DNA of 64,000 nt, from positions 1 through 64,000 of the forward strand of contig JAIOZI010000015.1 in NCBI GenBank assembly GCA_021740785.1. Reading direction: 5' to 3'. Each line of letters opens with the position of its first letter. Position 1 is the first letter of the stretch. The notes below the pieces were generated by a model. The model had not been told where the DNA came from, did no database searches, and saw nothing but the letters and a program-made list of their open reading frames with translations. Positions 26,265-34,903 of the stretch are shown piece after piece. Both the position numbers and the translations under genes were made by a program. The stretch comes from Melioribacteraceae bacterium. GTDB lineage: Bacteria > Bacteroidota > Ignavibacteria > Ignavibacteriales > Melioribacteraceae.

Positions 26265-28295
26265 TCACTTTTTATATTTCATAAACCAGTCAAAAATTGA
26301 ATTCCACCAGAATTTAGCATTCTGCGGTTTCAATACAAAATGTGTTTCATATGGGAAATATATAAATTTACTTTCAACACCAATTCTCTGCAGCGAACTG
26401 AATAGTTCAAACGCCTGTGATTCCGGTACGCGGAAATCCTTACCGCCGTGAATAACCAGCATTGGGGTTTTGAAATTTTGAACGTACATATGCGGTGACC
26501 ATTTTTGATAAATATCACGACTCTCCCATGGCGTTCCGCCGAATTCCCATTCCGGGAACCATAATTCTTCCGTACTTCCCCACATACTTTCCGTATTAAA
26601 TACTCCGTCGTGATTAACCAATGCATTAAAACGGTCTGTATGTCCTTCGATCCACGCAATCATATAACCGCCGTAAGATGCTCCGGCAGCAAATGTGTTG
26701 TTCCCGTCAATATAGTTATATTCATCCAATGCATAATCGTAAACATTCATCAGATCGGTGTAAACCCTTCCTCCCCAATCCTGTGAAATCTCGTCTGTAA
26801 ATTGCTGTCCGTAACCAACACTTCCTCGTGGATTTGGTGCAACCACTATATACCCGCGAGAAGCAAACATTTGTAAATTCCAACGGTAATGGAAATCGTC
26901 AGTCCAATGCCCCTGAGGTCCGCCGTGAATTAAAAAAATCAAAGGATACTTTTTTCCTTCTTCAAAGTACGGCGGTTTCACAAGTATAGATTGAACTTTA
27001 GCTCCTTCGGCTCCTTCACTCCAAAACGTTTCAACAGTATTCCATTCGATTTTCGATAAGATATCTTTGTTGATATAAGTGATTTGATTCAATTCCTTGG
27101 TTTCCAAATCGAAAGAGAAAATTTCGTAGGGAAGAGTCGATTCCTGTTTTTTGAAATAGAGAAATTTACCGTCATTACAAATTGCCAGACCTGAACTAAC
27201 AACATCTTCAAGAATTACTTTCACTTCTGCGTTACTGATATCAACCGAATAGATCGAATTATAAATTTCATTCGGAGCATTAAAATAAATTGTTTTTGAA
27301 TCAGGAGACCAGACTAGTTCATTTGCCGACCGGTCAAGAGTTTCAGTGAGATTTGTAATTGATTTTGATTCTCTATTATAAAGCATTACAGATTTCTTAT
27401 CCGCTTCAAAACCTGCGCGAGCCATTGAGCAGAAAGCGATATATTTTCCATCCGGAGAGTAAATGGGATGATTGTCATTTCCGTCGCTTACGGATATTTT
27501 TTCAGCAACGGTTTCACCGCCAAGTTTTTGATTCAAATCGATAATAAAAATATCATTGTTTGTGCTTGCTGCCAGAAAGTCGGATCGGTTCATTGTAAAA
27601 GCCGCTTCGTTTCCATCGGGCGATATGTCATAATCATGACTGCTGCCAAGCGCTATAGGTGGCACATCATATGGACTTCCCATAACGAGATCAAAATATT
27701 TATCGTTTTGTTCATTCATTAAAAATAGATGAGAACGTTTTGGTCCGCGCCAATCGTTCCAATGTCTATACATCAGCTCTGTAAATACTTCAGCTTCAAC
27801 AGGGTTTTCTTCTATTTCCTTATCTTTTAATTCATTGCATTCTTGATTTTCACATTCCGCATAAACATTAGAGGTAAAAAGGAATTTGTTTCCATTCTTA
27901 TTCCATTTGATTCCGCCTGCCCCCGTGTAAAGATTGGTGATTTGTACTTCGTTTGAACCGTCGAGATCGCACTGCCAAATTTGTCCGCCCCGGGAAAAGG
28001 TTATATGTTTTCCGTCAGGAGTAAAATTAGGACTGGATTCATTTTTATCGCTGTTCTTAACTACAGTTAATCCCGAACCGTCTTTGTTGATTAACCAAAT
28101 GTCGGTATCGCCGGAGTTTTTCTCCATATCATAATTTGTAACACTGAAAGTGAGCTTGCTGCCGTCAGGTGATAAATCAAAGCTACCGATTCGATTCATC
28201 GACCATAAATCTTCAACAGTAACCGGATGTTTAGCTTGAGAAAAAATTAATGAGCTTGAAAGTAAAACAACGAGTAAAAGAATATTCCTTTTCAT
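26265..28295 (-). CDS. S9 family (prolyl oligopeptidase/acylaminoacyl-type) peptidase, exported
   Basis: Start set at 28295 (MKRNILLLVV), which gives a clean signal peptide ending near residue 21 and has GGTGAT upstream; the frame from 28322 adds nine residues. The product is about 676 aa. Residues about 25-390 are a TolB/WD40-like beta-propeller with repeated SPDG-K motifs. Residues about 430-676 are the alpha/beta hydrolase domain with the nucleophile Ser540 in GASYGGYM, the Asp in HGGKDFRVP and the His in ETHFVL. It cleaves short peptides, probably in the periplasm. Confidence 0.92.
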   Translation of the reverse strand: MKRNILLLVVLLSSSLIFSQAKHPVTVEDLWSMNRIGSFDLSPDGSKLTFSVTNYDMEKNSGDTDIWLINKDGSGLTVVKNSDKNESSPNFTPDGKHITFSRGGQIWQCDLDGSNEVQITNLYTGAGGIKWNKNGNKFLFTSNVYAECENQECNELKDKEIEENPVEAEVFTELMYRHWNDWRGPKRSHLFLMNEQNDKYFDLVMGSPYDVPPIALGSSHDYDISPDGNEAAFTMNRSDFLAASTNNDIFIIDLNQKLGGETVAEKISVSDGNDNHPIYSPDGKYIAFCSMARAGFEADKKSVMLYNRESKSITNLTETLDRSANELVWSPDSKTIYFNAPNEIYNSIYSVDISNAEVKVILEDVVSSGLAICNDGKFLYFKKQESTLPYEIFSFDLETKELNQITYINKDILSKIEWNTVETFWSEGAEGAKVQSILVKPPYFEEGKKYPLIFLIHGGPQGHWTDDFHYRWNLQMFASRGYIVVAPNPRGSVGYGQQFTDEISQDWGGRVYTDLMNVYDYALDEYNYIDGNNTFAAGASYGGYMIAWIEGHTDRFNALVNHDGVFNTESMWGSTEELWFPEWEFGGTPWESRDIYQKWSPHMYVQNFKTPMLVIHGGKDFRVPESQAFELFSSLQRIGVESKFIYFPYETHFVLKPQNAKFWWNSIFDWFMKYKK

Positions 28296-28650
28296 AATAT
28301 CACCGGTATTTGGTTTGTTCAATTTTGATTATCAATTTAGCGATATTGATTTTTATATTAAAGAGGGAATCGAACAACACAAAATTTTATGAGGGAGAAG
28401 TTATTTATTCAAAATAATATACTAACTGCATTTCGCGCTGACAAATTGTCATTGCCGTGTGGTAAAAAAATATTAGATGAAAAAAGCTTCAATTTAACAT
28501 CAATGTTTGCATTGATTGTTTTTGACAGTTTTTTGTTTTATCTTTTTTGCATAAGTATCTTGTTTTCAAAGTGCATGGTTTCTAAAATTAAGCATAAAGA
28601 AGTTCAGCTATTACCGGGATGATTAGTTATCTAAAGACGTGGAGACTTAT
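28296..28650. other. Intergenic region, 355 bp
   Basis: The region separates the minus-strand S9 peptidase from a plus-strand small membrane protein, so it should hold divergent promoters. TTGATTATCAA at 28325-28335 is a perfect inverted repeat. A 77-codon frame (28389-28622) has one hydrophobic stretch but no family resemblance and no clear ribosome-binding site; I do not support it as a gene. Confidence 0.5.
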
Positions 28651-28995
28651 ATGGACTTTCTAGTATACATCCTAACTGAATTGGGATTTAACGGTATTGC
28701 CTTAGCATACAAAGACAAAAAATTGCCGGCGAAAATTAAACATGTTTTCAAATTATTGTTGTTGAGTTTTGCCGCCGGAATAATCAGTCTATTTCTATAT
28801 CCTTCGCCCATCATAAGAAATGAATTATTTAGATTAATTGCGATGTTTATTTTCCCGGTTGTTTCAGCGGCGGCAGCGGAATTTATAAGGAAGAACATAT
28901 CCGCACTGAGAATGAGATTTAATTCCGGGATAGCTGTTAATGTTGTAGTATTCATATTTGTTGTTATGTTCGTGAGATTTTTGTGGGCTGTTTGA
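28651..28995 (+). CDS. Small hypothetical membrane protein (114 aa)
   Basis: Start taken at the ATG at 28651 (MDFLVYILTEL); a GTG at 28639 is an alternative giving four more residues. The protein has about three hydrophobic segments (roughly 1-15, 33-50 and 60-77, with a fourth near 91-112) and a basic short loop. I do not recognise a family. Its length and amino-acid make-up are consistent with a real membrane protein. Confidence 0.55.
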   Translation: MDFLVYILTELGFNGIALAYKDKKLPAKIKHVFKLLLLSFAAGIISLFLYPSPIIRNELFRLIAMFIFPVVSAAAAEFIRKNISALRMRFNSGIAVNVVVFIFVVMFVRFLWAV

Positions 28996-29048
28996 TGAAA
29001 TTTTATTATTGTTTCTGATAAAAATAATATGGATTGCATTTTAAATTT

Positions 29049-29927
29049 ATGAACAGCATAAAAACCAAGTTACTTTTAATCCTACTTCCTTTTTTATTGC
29101 TTAACTGCACTGAACAAAATAAGACATCGCAAATTCCCAGCTCCGAAAACAACAGTCGGATTGTTTTCCCTGAACATACCAAGTTTTGTAAACATGTTAT
29201 TAATAGTATTCCCGGCAAAGTGAAAATGAGCAAGCGGAAGGAATATATCGTTTATTATTCGGGTGAAAGTTATACGGAACAAAACCTGGAATATCTATTA
29301 TCAATCGCTGATTCGGCAGTGCAAAGAGTGAAAGATGTCTTGAATATTGACGATTATTCAAAAGGTTTTTATTTGATTATGCTTGACTCTCGAGACGAAA
29401 TGGAACAGGCAATAGGCGAAAGATACAAAGGATTGGCTTCCGGTAATAATAACCTGGGAATTTTTGTTTTTAACCAGGAGATAAGACCTTATTTCAAACA
29501 CGAGTTGTTCCATCTTTTTGCATTTAATGTTTGGGGTGAACCGGCAAGCAGACTTCTTGATGAAGGCGGCGCAATGTATTCAGATAATGAGTGTCTCTAT
29601 TACAAAGATCCTATATCAACAATAAATAAATATTTATACGCTCAAGGTAAGTGGTTCGATTTAGATATATTAATAAATAATTTTAACAGTGCCGCCAGTG
29701 AAAATGATTTGATCGCATATTTGGAATCGGCGTTTATATTTAGATTTTTATTCGAAAAATTTGGTATGGAAAAAATAAAAAAATTGTGGGTCGGTGGTTT
29801 TCAACAGTTTGAAGAAATTTACGGTTTTAGTATTCCGCAGCTAAATTCCTACATAAGTAAGGAAATGAAAAATATTGAAAACCAAGAAGTTAACTGGGAA
29901 GAATTAATGAATAAAGGCTGTGGATGA
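29049..29927 (+). CDS. Putative lipoprotein zinc metallopeptidase (HExxH...E)
   Basis: Start set at the ATG at 29049, which places the lipobox LLNC with Cys20 directly after the hydrophobic signal; a TTG at 29034 is the alternative. The product is about 292 aa. It contains HELFH (151-155) and, 17 residues later, DEGGA (Glu172). This is the His-Glu...Glu pattern of gluzincin (peptidase MA-like) metallopeptidases. The rest is not recognisable. Expected to be anchored to the outer or inner membrane; substrate unknown. Confidence 0.7.
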   Translation: MNSIKTKLLLILLPFLLLNCTEQNKTSQIPSSENNSRIVFPEHTKFCKHVINSIPGKVKMSKRKEYIVYYSGESYTEQNLEYLLSIADSAVQRVKDVLNIDDYSKGFYLIMLDSRDEMEQAIGERYKGLASGNNNLGIFVFNQEIRPYFKHELFHLFAFNVWGEPASRLLDEGGAMYSDNECLYYKDPISTINKYLYAQGKWFDLDILINNFNSAASENDLIAYLESAFIFRFLFEKFGMEKIKKLWVGGFQQFEEIYGFSIPQLNSYISKEMKNIENQEVNWEELMNKGCG

Positions 29928-29959
29928 TACCATTTATTTAATTAGAGAAAGAGAAAATT

Positions 29960-30532
29960 ATGAGCGGTGAATATTTTTTAGACGAGCAATTTAACAATAT
30001 TGATTTCACTAAAAAGCAGTTAAAACAAGGTGATTACGAAAACTGTAAATTCAGAGGCTGCAACTTTACAAATGGCAGATTGTTCGAAATTAATTTTATA
30101 GAATGTGAGTTTGTTGATTGCGATTTCAGTATGGCAAATCTTTCAGCTTCCTCGTTTAGAGATGTGAAATTTAGCGGATGCAAATTAGTCGGGATACATT
30201 TTGATGATTGCAGCACACTCTTAATGTCCATGGAATTTGAAAACTGCCAGTTGAATCTTTCTTCATTTTATAAACTTGATTTAAGGAACGTAAGTTTTGA
30301 TGCATGCACAATGCAGGAAGTTGATTTAACCGGGGCTGACTTATCCGGGACAATGATTAACAATTGCGATCTTAAGGGTGCAATATTTGAAAACACAACA
30401 ATGATTAAAGCCGATCTCCGGAATTCATTTAATTACTCAATTGATCCTGAGCTGAATCGTATAAGTAAAGCGAAGTTTTCGCTGCAATCAATTGCAGGTC
30501 TGCTTACAAAATATGATATCGAAATTGAGTGA
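29960..30532 (+). CDS. Pentapeptide-repeat protein
   Basis: A 190-aa protein made largely of A(D/N)LXX-type repeats (CKFRGCNFTNG, ECEFVDCDFSMANLS, ADLSGTMINNCDLKGAIF). This predicts a right-handed quadrilateral beta-helix. Length and the central non-repeat kink (about 75-95) resemble the Qnr/MfpA-like group, some of which protect DNA gyrase. A gyrase-protection role is only a possibility. It starts 32 bp after the metallopeptidase gene. Confidence 0.85.
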   Translation: MSGEYFLDEQFNNIDFTKKQLKQGDYENCKFRGCNFTNGRLFEINFIECEFVDCDFSMANLSASSFRDVKFSGCKLVGIHFDDCSTLLMSMEFENCQLNLSSFYKLDLRNVSFDACTMQEVDLTGADLSGTMINNCDLKGAIFENTTMIKADLRNSFNYSIDPELNRISKAKFSLQSIAGLLTKYDIEIE

Positions 30533-30564
30533 CATTTTCTAATTAAATTAATAAGAATAGCCAA

Positions 30565-31191
30565 ATGGAAATAAAAGATGCTTATAATAATTGGTCGTCC
30601 ACTTATGATGATGACAAAAATTTAACCCGCGACCTGGATGAGAAGGTTACGAGAAAAATTCTTAATCCTTTAAAAGTGAAATCTACTCTAGAAATCGGGT
30701 GCGGAACGGGTAAAAATACAGAGATGCTTGCTAAAATTTCAGGTAAGGTATTGGCGATTGATTTTTCCGAAAGAATGATTGAACGAGCTAAAGAGAAAAT
30801 CAAGTCCGGCAATGTTGAATTCAAAACTGCGGATATCACTAACAAATGGGATGTGCCGGACGATTCATTCGAATTGATTACATGCAATCTTGTTTTGGAG
30901 CATATTGAAAATCTTGATTTTATATTTGCCGAAGCATCTCGTTCGCTGGTAAAGGGCGGCAATTTGTTTGTAAGTGAATTGCATCCTTTTAGACAGTATG
31001 TTGGTAAAAAAGCAAATTTCGAACGTGAGGGTGAAAAGAATGAAATACACTCTTTGGTTCATAATATTTCCGATTTTCTTAATTCTGCAGCTCGAAATGG
31101 TTTTACATTAGTTAAACTTGATGAGTGGCATAATGATAATAATGAAATAAAATTACCCCGGTTAATAACATTCTTATTTAATAAGAAATGA
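30565..31191 (+). CDS. Class I SAM-dependent methyltransferase
   Basis: A 208-aa protein with motif I LEIGCGTGK (42-50), an acidic residue ending strand 2 (VLAIDFS), and the later motif LITCNLVLEHIEN. The fold fits the Methyltransf_11/25 group. The substrate cannot be inferred. It follows the pentapeptide-repeat gene by 32 bp. Confidence 0.85.
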   Translation: MEIKDAYNNWSSTYDDDKNLTRDLDEKVTRKILNPLKVKSTLEIGCGTGKNTEMLAKISGKVLAIDFSERMIERAKEKIKSGNVEFKTADITNKWDVPDDSFELITCNLVLEHIENLDFIFAEASRSLVKGGNLFVSELHPFRQYVGKKANFEREGEKNEIHSLVHNISDFLNSAARNGFTLVKLDEWHNDNNEIKLPRLITFLFNKK

Positions 31192-31280
31192 TAATCAGTC
31201 ATAAGTATAATCCTAGTTTACAATATTGATTTCAAGTTGTTTGATGAAACCTGTTGAAATCAACTAATCACATTCCGAAT

Positions 31281-31319
31281 TTTAAGCGAATTTTAAGAAT
31301 TCATTTAAGTTGGTTTAAG
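31281..31319. promoter_or_regulatory. Four TTTAAG repeats at about 11-bp period: probable response-regulator operator (site A)
   Basis: TTTAAG occurs at 31281, 31292, 31304 and 31314, on one face of the helix. Direct repeats at 11 bp are how OmpR/PhoB-type regulators bind. The last copy starts 16 bp before a TAAATTTG element. The same array stands before the rubrerythrin gene (site B). Likely bound by the response regulator encoded two genes downstream. Confidence 0.75.
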
Positions 31320-31329
31320 GTGCTGCGTA

Positions 31330-31337
31330 TAAATTTG
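31330..31337 (+). promoter_or_regulatory. TAnnTTTG -7 promoter element
   Basis: TAAATTTG matches the Bacteroidota housekeeping -7 consensus exactly. It lies 22 bp before the ATG of the DUF2231 gene, just downstream of the repeat array. Confidence 0.65.
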
Positions 31338-31359
31338 AACATAAAAAAGGAGAAATATT

Positions 31360-31866
31360 ATGTTCGATTTATCTCACATACACCCAATGATAGTACACTT
31401 CCCGATTGCTTTATTAATTATAGGATTCTTAGCTGATTTAACAGGAGCCGTAACAAAAAAAGAATTTTTCAACAAAGCTGGTTTTTATCTTTTGATTTTA
31501 GGAACTTTAGGAGTTGTTGCAGGATATATTTCAGGAGATTATGCCGGTGATGGCGTAACGGAAGCGGGCGCTTTAGGGCAGGCTCTAGAATTACACGAGC
31601 ACGCTGCCGAGTTAACGCTTTGGCTGATGCTGGGAACTGCGTTGGTTAGAATTGCTGCCGTGTCATTTAAAAAATATACCGGAGTAATTAAAATAATTGC
31701 GATGGTTTTATTTTTCGCCGGCGTGCTTTCAATTGCAAGAACCGGTTATTACGGCGGAGAACTTGTGTTTAAACATGCCGCCGGAGTTCAATTAAACCTT
31801 GGACTGGATTTTAATTCATTAAATAATAATAGTGATATAAAAGTTGAAGATGACGATGATGATTAA
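31360..31866 (+). CDS. DUF2231 family membrane protein
   Basis: A 168-aa four-helix membrane protein. Histidines sit at the helix ends in HIHPMIVHFPI (near residue 6), LELHEHAAEL (near 79) and FKHAAGVQ (near 138), the usual DUF2231 pattern; histidine pairs of this kind could bind heme, which is inference. The C-terminus ends in an acidic EDDDDD tail. AAGGAGAAA precedes the start. It is the first gene of an operon with a response regulator and histidine kinase, so it may be a redox or metal component of that signalling unit. Confidence 0.85.
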   Translation: MFDLSHIHPMIVHFPIALLIIGFLADLTGAVTKKEFFNKAGFYLLILGTLGVVAGYISGDYAGDGVTEAGALGQALELHEHAAELTLWLMLGTALVRIAAVSFKKYTGVIKIIAMVLFFAGVLSIARTGYYGGELVFKHAAGVQLNLGLDFNSLNNNSDIKVEDDDDD

Positions 31867-31889
31867 GGAAAAATTCAACAGGTGAAAAA

Positions 31890-32558
31890 ATGCGCGTTCT
31901 TATTGTAGAAGATGAAAAAGGAATTCTCAATTTTTTAAGAGACGGACTAAAGGAAGAAAATTTTGCTGTTGATACCGCACAGGATGGGAACACAGGCTTA
32001 GAACTTGCGCTGGTAAATGATTACGATGTGGTGCTTTTGGATTGGATGATTCCCGGTATAAGCGGCATCGAAGTTTGCCGGCAGATTAAAAAAGAGAAAC
32101 GTTCTGTTCCGATTATTTTTCTTACTGCCAAAGATACAGTCCAGGATACTGTGTTCGGATTGGAAGCCGGCGCTAATGATTATATCAGGAAACCTTTTCA
32201 GTTCGAGGAACTTCTTGCTCGCATACGTGTGCAATTGCGTTCGACTAATGAGGAGGATTCGGCGCTCACTTTCGAAGATATTTATCTCAATCTCGATACC
32301 CGCCAGGTGTTTAAAGGTAAAAGAGAAATTCAGTTAACCCAAAAGGAATTTGCACTGCTTGAGTTTCTTATTCGAAATAAGGGTAAGGTTTGTACACGTA
32401 CAAGAATAATTGAACATGTTTGGGATATTCATTTTGATTCCGATACTTCTGTAATTGATGTTTATATAAACTTCCTTCGTAAAAAACTGGATGAAGATGG
32501 GAAGGAAAGTTGTATAAATACGGTTAGGGGAGTCGGTTACATTATGCGCGAAGTTTAG
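31890..32558 (+). CDS. OmpR/PhoB-family response regulator
   Basis: A 222-aa two-domain regulator. The receiver domain has the acidic pocket Glu7-Asp8, phosphoacceptor Asp51 in LLDWMIPG, Thr79 and Lys101. The C-terminal winged-helix domain (about 128-222) has the usual LTQKEFALLEFL and RGVGYIM stretches. Its predicted binding sites are the 11-bp TTTAAG repeats before its own operon and before the rubrerythrin gene. The stop is followed after one base by the kinase start. Confidence 0.95.
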   Translation: MRVLIVEDEKGILNFLRDGLKEENFAVDTAQDGNTGLELALVNDYDVVLLDWMIPGISGIEVCRQIKKEKRSVPIIFLTAKDTVQDTVFGLEAGANDYIRKPFQFEELLARIRVQLRSTNEEDSALTFEDIYLNLDTRQVFKGKREIQLTQKEFALLEFLIRNKGKVCTRTRIIEHVWDIHFDSDTSVIDVYINFLRKKLDEDGKESCINTVRGVGYIMREV

Positions 32559-32559
32559 T

Positions 32560-33936
32560 ATGAGCTTAAGGAATAGAATAGCGTTTTACTTTATGGCGGT
32601 AACAGCCTTGTTTACTTCCATTTTGTTTTTTGTTATTTACAGTATCGTTTTCAATACTGTATATAATCATCTTGATGAAGATCTTGAAGCAGAAACCTCT
32701 GAAGTAACCAACAGTATTATCTTTATTAAAGATGAGATGATCTTTACAAATGAATATGAATGGACAGAGAAAGAACACGGGCAGGTTGAGGTAAATCCTA
32801 CATTTATTCAAGTAGTAGATTCAAACGAAAATATCATTAGAAAGACAAATAATTTAAGAGACAGCAGCCTCACATTTCACCGCGGCATATTTAAAAAACA
32901 ATTCTATGATTTGAATGTTGCCGGGTCATCGGTAAGACAAATTCAAGCTCCGATCTTTTCTGATGATGGTAAAATTAAAGCATTTATATTGATTGCAATT
33001 CCACTAGAGGAATCTGCAATAGTATTATCAAATCTTAAAACCGTTTTGTTTGTTTCATTCCCTGTTGTACTTTTGTTGTTGTTTTCTGTTTCACGAGCAA
33101 TTGCCGGAAGAATAATATCACCGGTAAACAACATCATAAAAACCGCTGAAAAAATTACCCGGGAAAATCTTAATGAAAGAATTGCCTATCCGCCAAGGAA
33201 AGATGAACTTTTTGTATTAACGGATACAATCAATAATTTATTGGACCGGCTTCAAGAAACTGTGCTGCGCGAAAAACAATTTACAGCAGATGCATCTCAC
33301 GAGCTCCGAACTCCTATCTCAATTATAAAAGGAACTCTCGAAGTATTGATTCGCAAAGAAAGAAATACGGAACAATATAAAGAAAAAATAAAGTATGTAA
33401 TCGGAGAAGTTGATAGAATGGCTGAACTGGTAGAGCAGCTTCTTTCGCTTGCCAGGTATGAAAGCGGTAAAATTAAACCGATGATAGGTGATATCAAACT
33501 TCCTTCGATTATTGATATGGCGATTGCGAGATTCGAAAAAAATATATCCGCTAAAAAGGTAAAAGTAGTTAAAGAGTATGTTGATGGAACAACTGTAATC
33601 GCTGATGCATCAATGATGGAAATTATTATAGAAAACCTAATTTCAAATTCGGTTAAATATTCATTTGAAGAAAGTAAAGTTTATATAAAACTATTCCCGG
33701 ATAATGGCAAAACAATTTTGTCTATTACTAATTACGGCAAACCTATTTCTCAAGAACAATTAACAAATATATTTGATCGATTTTATCGTGTAGATACCAG
33801 CCGCACATCCGATATTGCCGGCAGCGGTCTTGGTTTGGCGATTGTAAAAAGATTAATTGAATTACAAAATCTTTCAATTAAAGCCGAAAGCAGCAAACAG
33901 AAAGGCACTACCTTCAGTGTGATTTTCACATCATAA
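32560..33936 (+). CDS. Sensor histidine kinase (CusS/QseC-like layout)
   Basis: A 458-aa membrane kinase. TM1 lies at about 11-33, a periplasmic sensor of about 125 residues follows, TM2 is at about 160-180, and a HAMP domain is at about 181-235. The HisKA domain carries His247 in ADASHELRTPI. The ATPase domain has the N box (Asn363 in NLISNSVKYS) and the G box GSGLGLAIVKR. The overall plan matches kinases for metals and envelope stress. The signal is unknown; the linked rubrerythrin suggests oxidative stress or iron/peroxide. Confidence 0.94.
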   Translation: MSLRNRIAFYFMAVTALFTSILFFVIYSIVFNTVYNHLDEDLEAETSEVTNSIIFIKDEMIFTNEYEWTEKEHGQVEVNPTFIQVVDSNENIIRKTNNLRDSSLTFHRGIFKKQFYDLNVAGSSVRQIQAPIFSDDGKIKAFILIAIPLEESAIVLSNLKTVLFVSFPVVLLLLFSVSRAIAGRIISPVNNIIKTAEKITRENLNERIAYPPRKDELFVLTDTINNLLDRLQETVLREKQFTADASHELRTPISIIKGTLEVLIRKERNTEQYKEKIKYVIGEVDRMAELVEQLLSLARYESGKIKPMIGDIKLPSIIDMAIARFEKNISAKKVKVVKEYVDGTTVIADASMMEIIIENLISNSVKYSFEESKVYIKLFPDNGKTILSITNYGKPISQEQLTNIFDRFYRVDTSRTSDIAGSGLGLAIVKRLIELQNLSIKAESSKQKGTTFSVIFTS

Positions 33937-33949
33937 AGCTTCCAAACAT

Positions 33950-33988
33950 TTTAAGCAAATTTTAAGATTCACTTAAGTGTAGTTTTAG
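33950..33988. promoter_or_regulatory. Four-copy 11-bp repeat array before rubrerythrin (site B)
   Basis: TTTAAG, TTTAAG, CTTAAG and TTTTAG start at 33950, 33961, 33972 and 33983, an exact 11-bp period. A TAAATTG element begins at 33999, 16 bp after the start of the last copy, exactly as at site A. The array lies in the 108-bp gap between the kinase and rubrerythrin genes. Confidence 0.75.
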
Positions 33989-34044
33989 GAATACACATTA
34001 AATTGCGTACAGAAATTATCAATCAAAAAAGAAAGGTGTCTAAA

Positions 34045-34659
34045 ATGAAACTAAGATCGATTCTTATAAGTGTTTTCTTGTTTGCATTTGTTAACCTGTC
34101 ATTTGCAGGATCGGAATTGGCAACTGTTCAAAATATAAAAGCGGCAATTAAAGGCGAAACAACTGCGAGCGCTAAATATGCTTCTTATGCTGAAAAAGCA
34201 AAAGAAGAAGGTTTTGAAAAAGTTGCATTATTGTTTGAAGCCGCTTCAAAAGCAGAGGCTGTGCATGCAAACAATCACAGGGCGGTACTTTCGCAGCTTG
34301 GTGAAAGCATGAATGATTTTGAACCTGAATTCACAGTCAAGTCAACAAAAGAAAACCTTGCTGATGCTATAAACGGTGAAAGTTATGAGGTGGCGACAAT
34401 GTATCCCGATTTCTTATCGGCGGCACAAACAGATAATGTTAATCTTGCGCTAATCTCGTTTAATTATGCTTATCAAACTGAAAAGAAGCATGCTGAATTT
34501 TATAAGAAAGCTTTGGCACAATTGGAAGCTGGAAATGAAAAGCAGCTTCCGTCGGTTTACTATGTTTGCAGCACCTGCGGAAATACATATGAAAATGAAG
34601 CCCCGGAAAGATGCGGTATTTCAATGACCCCGAACGACAGGTTTATTACAATTAAATAA
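34045..34659 (+). CDS. Exported rubrerythrin with altered rubredoxin site
   Basis: Start set at 34045 (MKLRSILISV), with GAAAGGTG upstream; the frame from 34003 would bury the signal. The 204-aa product has a signal peptide (1 to about 21), then a ferritin-like diiron domain with ligands in GETTAS (Glu38), EAVHANNH, NGESYE and TEKKHAEFY. The C-terminal rubredoxin-like domain has Cys165, Cys168 and Cys180, but the fourth position is Ser183 (ERCGIS instead of the usual C-x-x-C). Rubrerythrins reduce peroxide and are usually cytoplasmic, so export is notable. Probably controlled by the upstream two-component system. Confidence 0.88.
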   Translation: MKLRSILISVFLFAFVNLSFAGSELATVQNIKAAIKGETTASAKYASYAEKAKEEGFEKVALLFEAASKAEAVHANNHRAVLSQLGESMNDFEPEFTVKSTKENLADAINGESYEVATMYPDFLSAAQTDNVNLALISFNYAYQTEKKHAEFYKKALAQLEAGNEKQLPSVYYVCSTCGNTYENEAPERCGISMTPNDRFITIK

Positions 34660-34903
34660 TTTCCTGATCTGATATTACTACAGAGGCTGATTCAAAAATA
34701 TTGCACCCGATATCCCACTAATCTAAAGAATTTGAATCGGTCTCTTGTTGTATTTCAAGTCGCCAGAAATTCCTTCCCAATTAATGAATTCTTCCGATTT
34801 ATAAATGAAAAATTCCCTGCTGGATTTTCTTTATATCGATTCTTTATATATTTTTACAATTCTTATTTATAAACATTTTGCCATCCTTAATAAAGGTTAT
34901 TAG

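Noticed and set aside
28325-28335. TTGATTATCAA as an FNR/CRP-type site
   Set aside because: The half-sites match but the spacer is 1 bp instead of 4, so an FNR dimer would not fit.
28389-28622. 77-codon plus-strand frame
   Set aside because: One hydrophobic stretch only, no ribosome-binding site, no recognisable family; composition like the surrounding AT-rich DNA.
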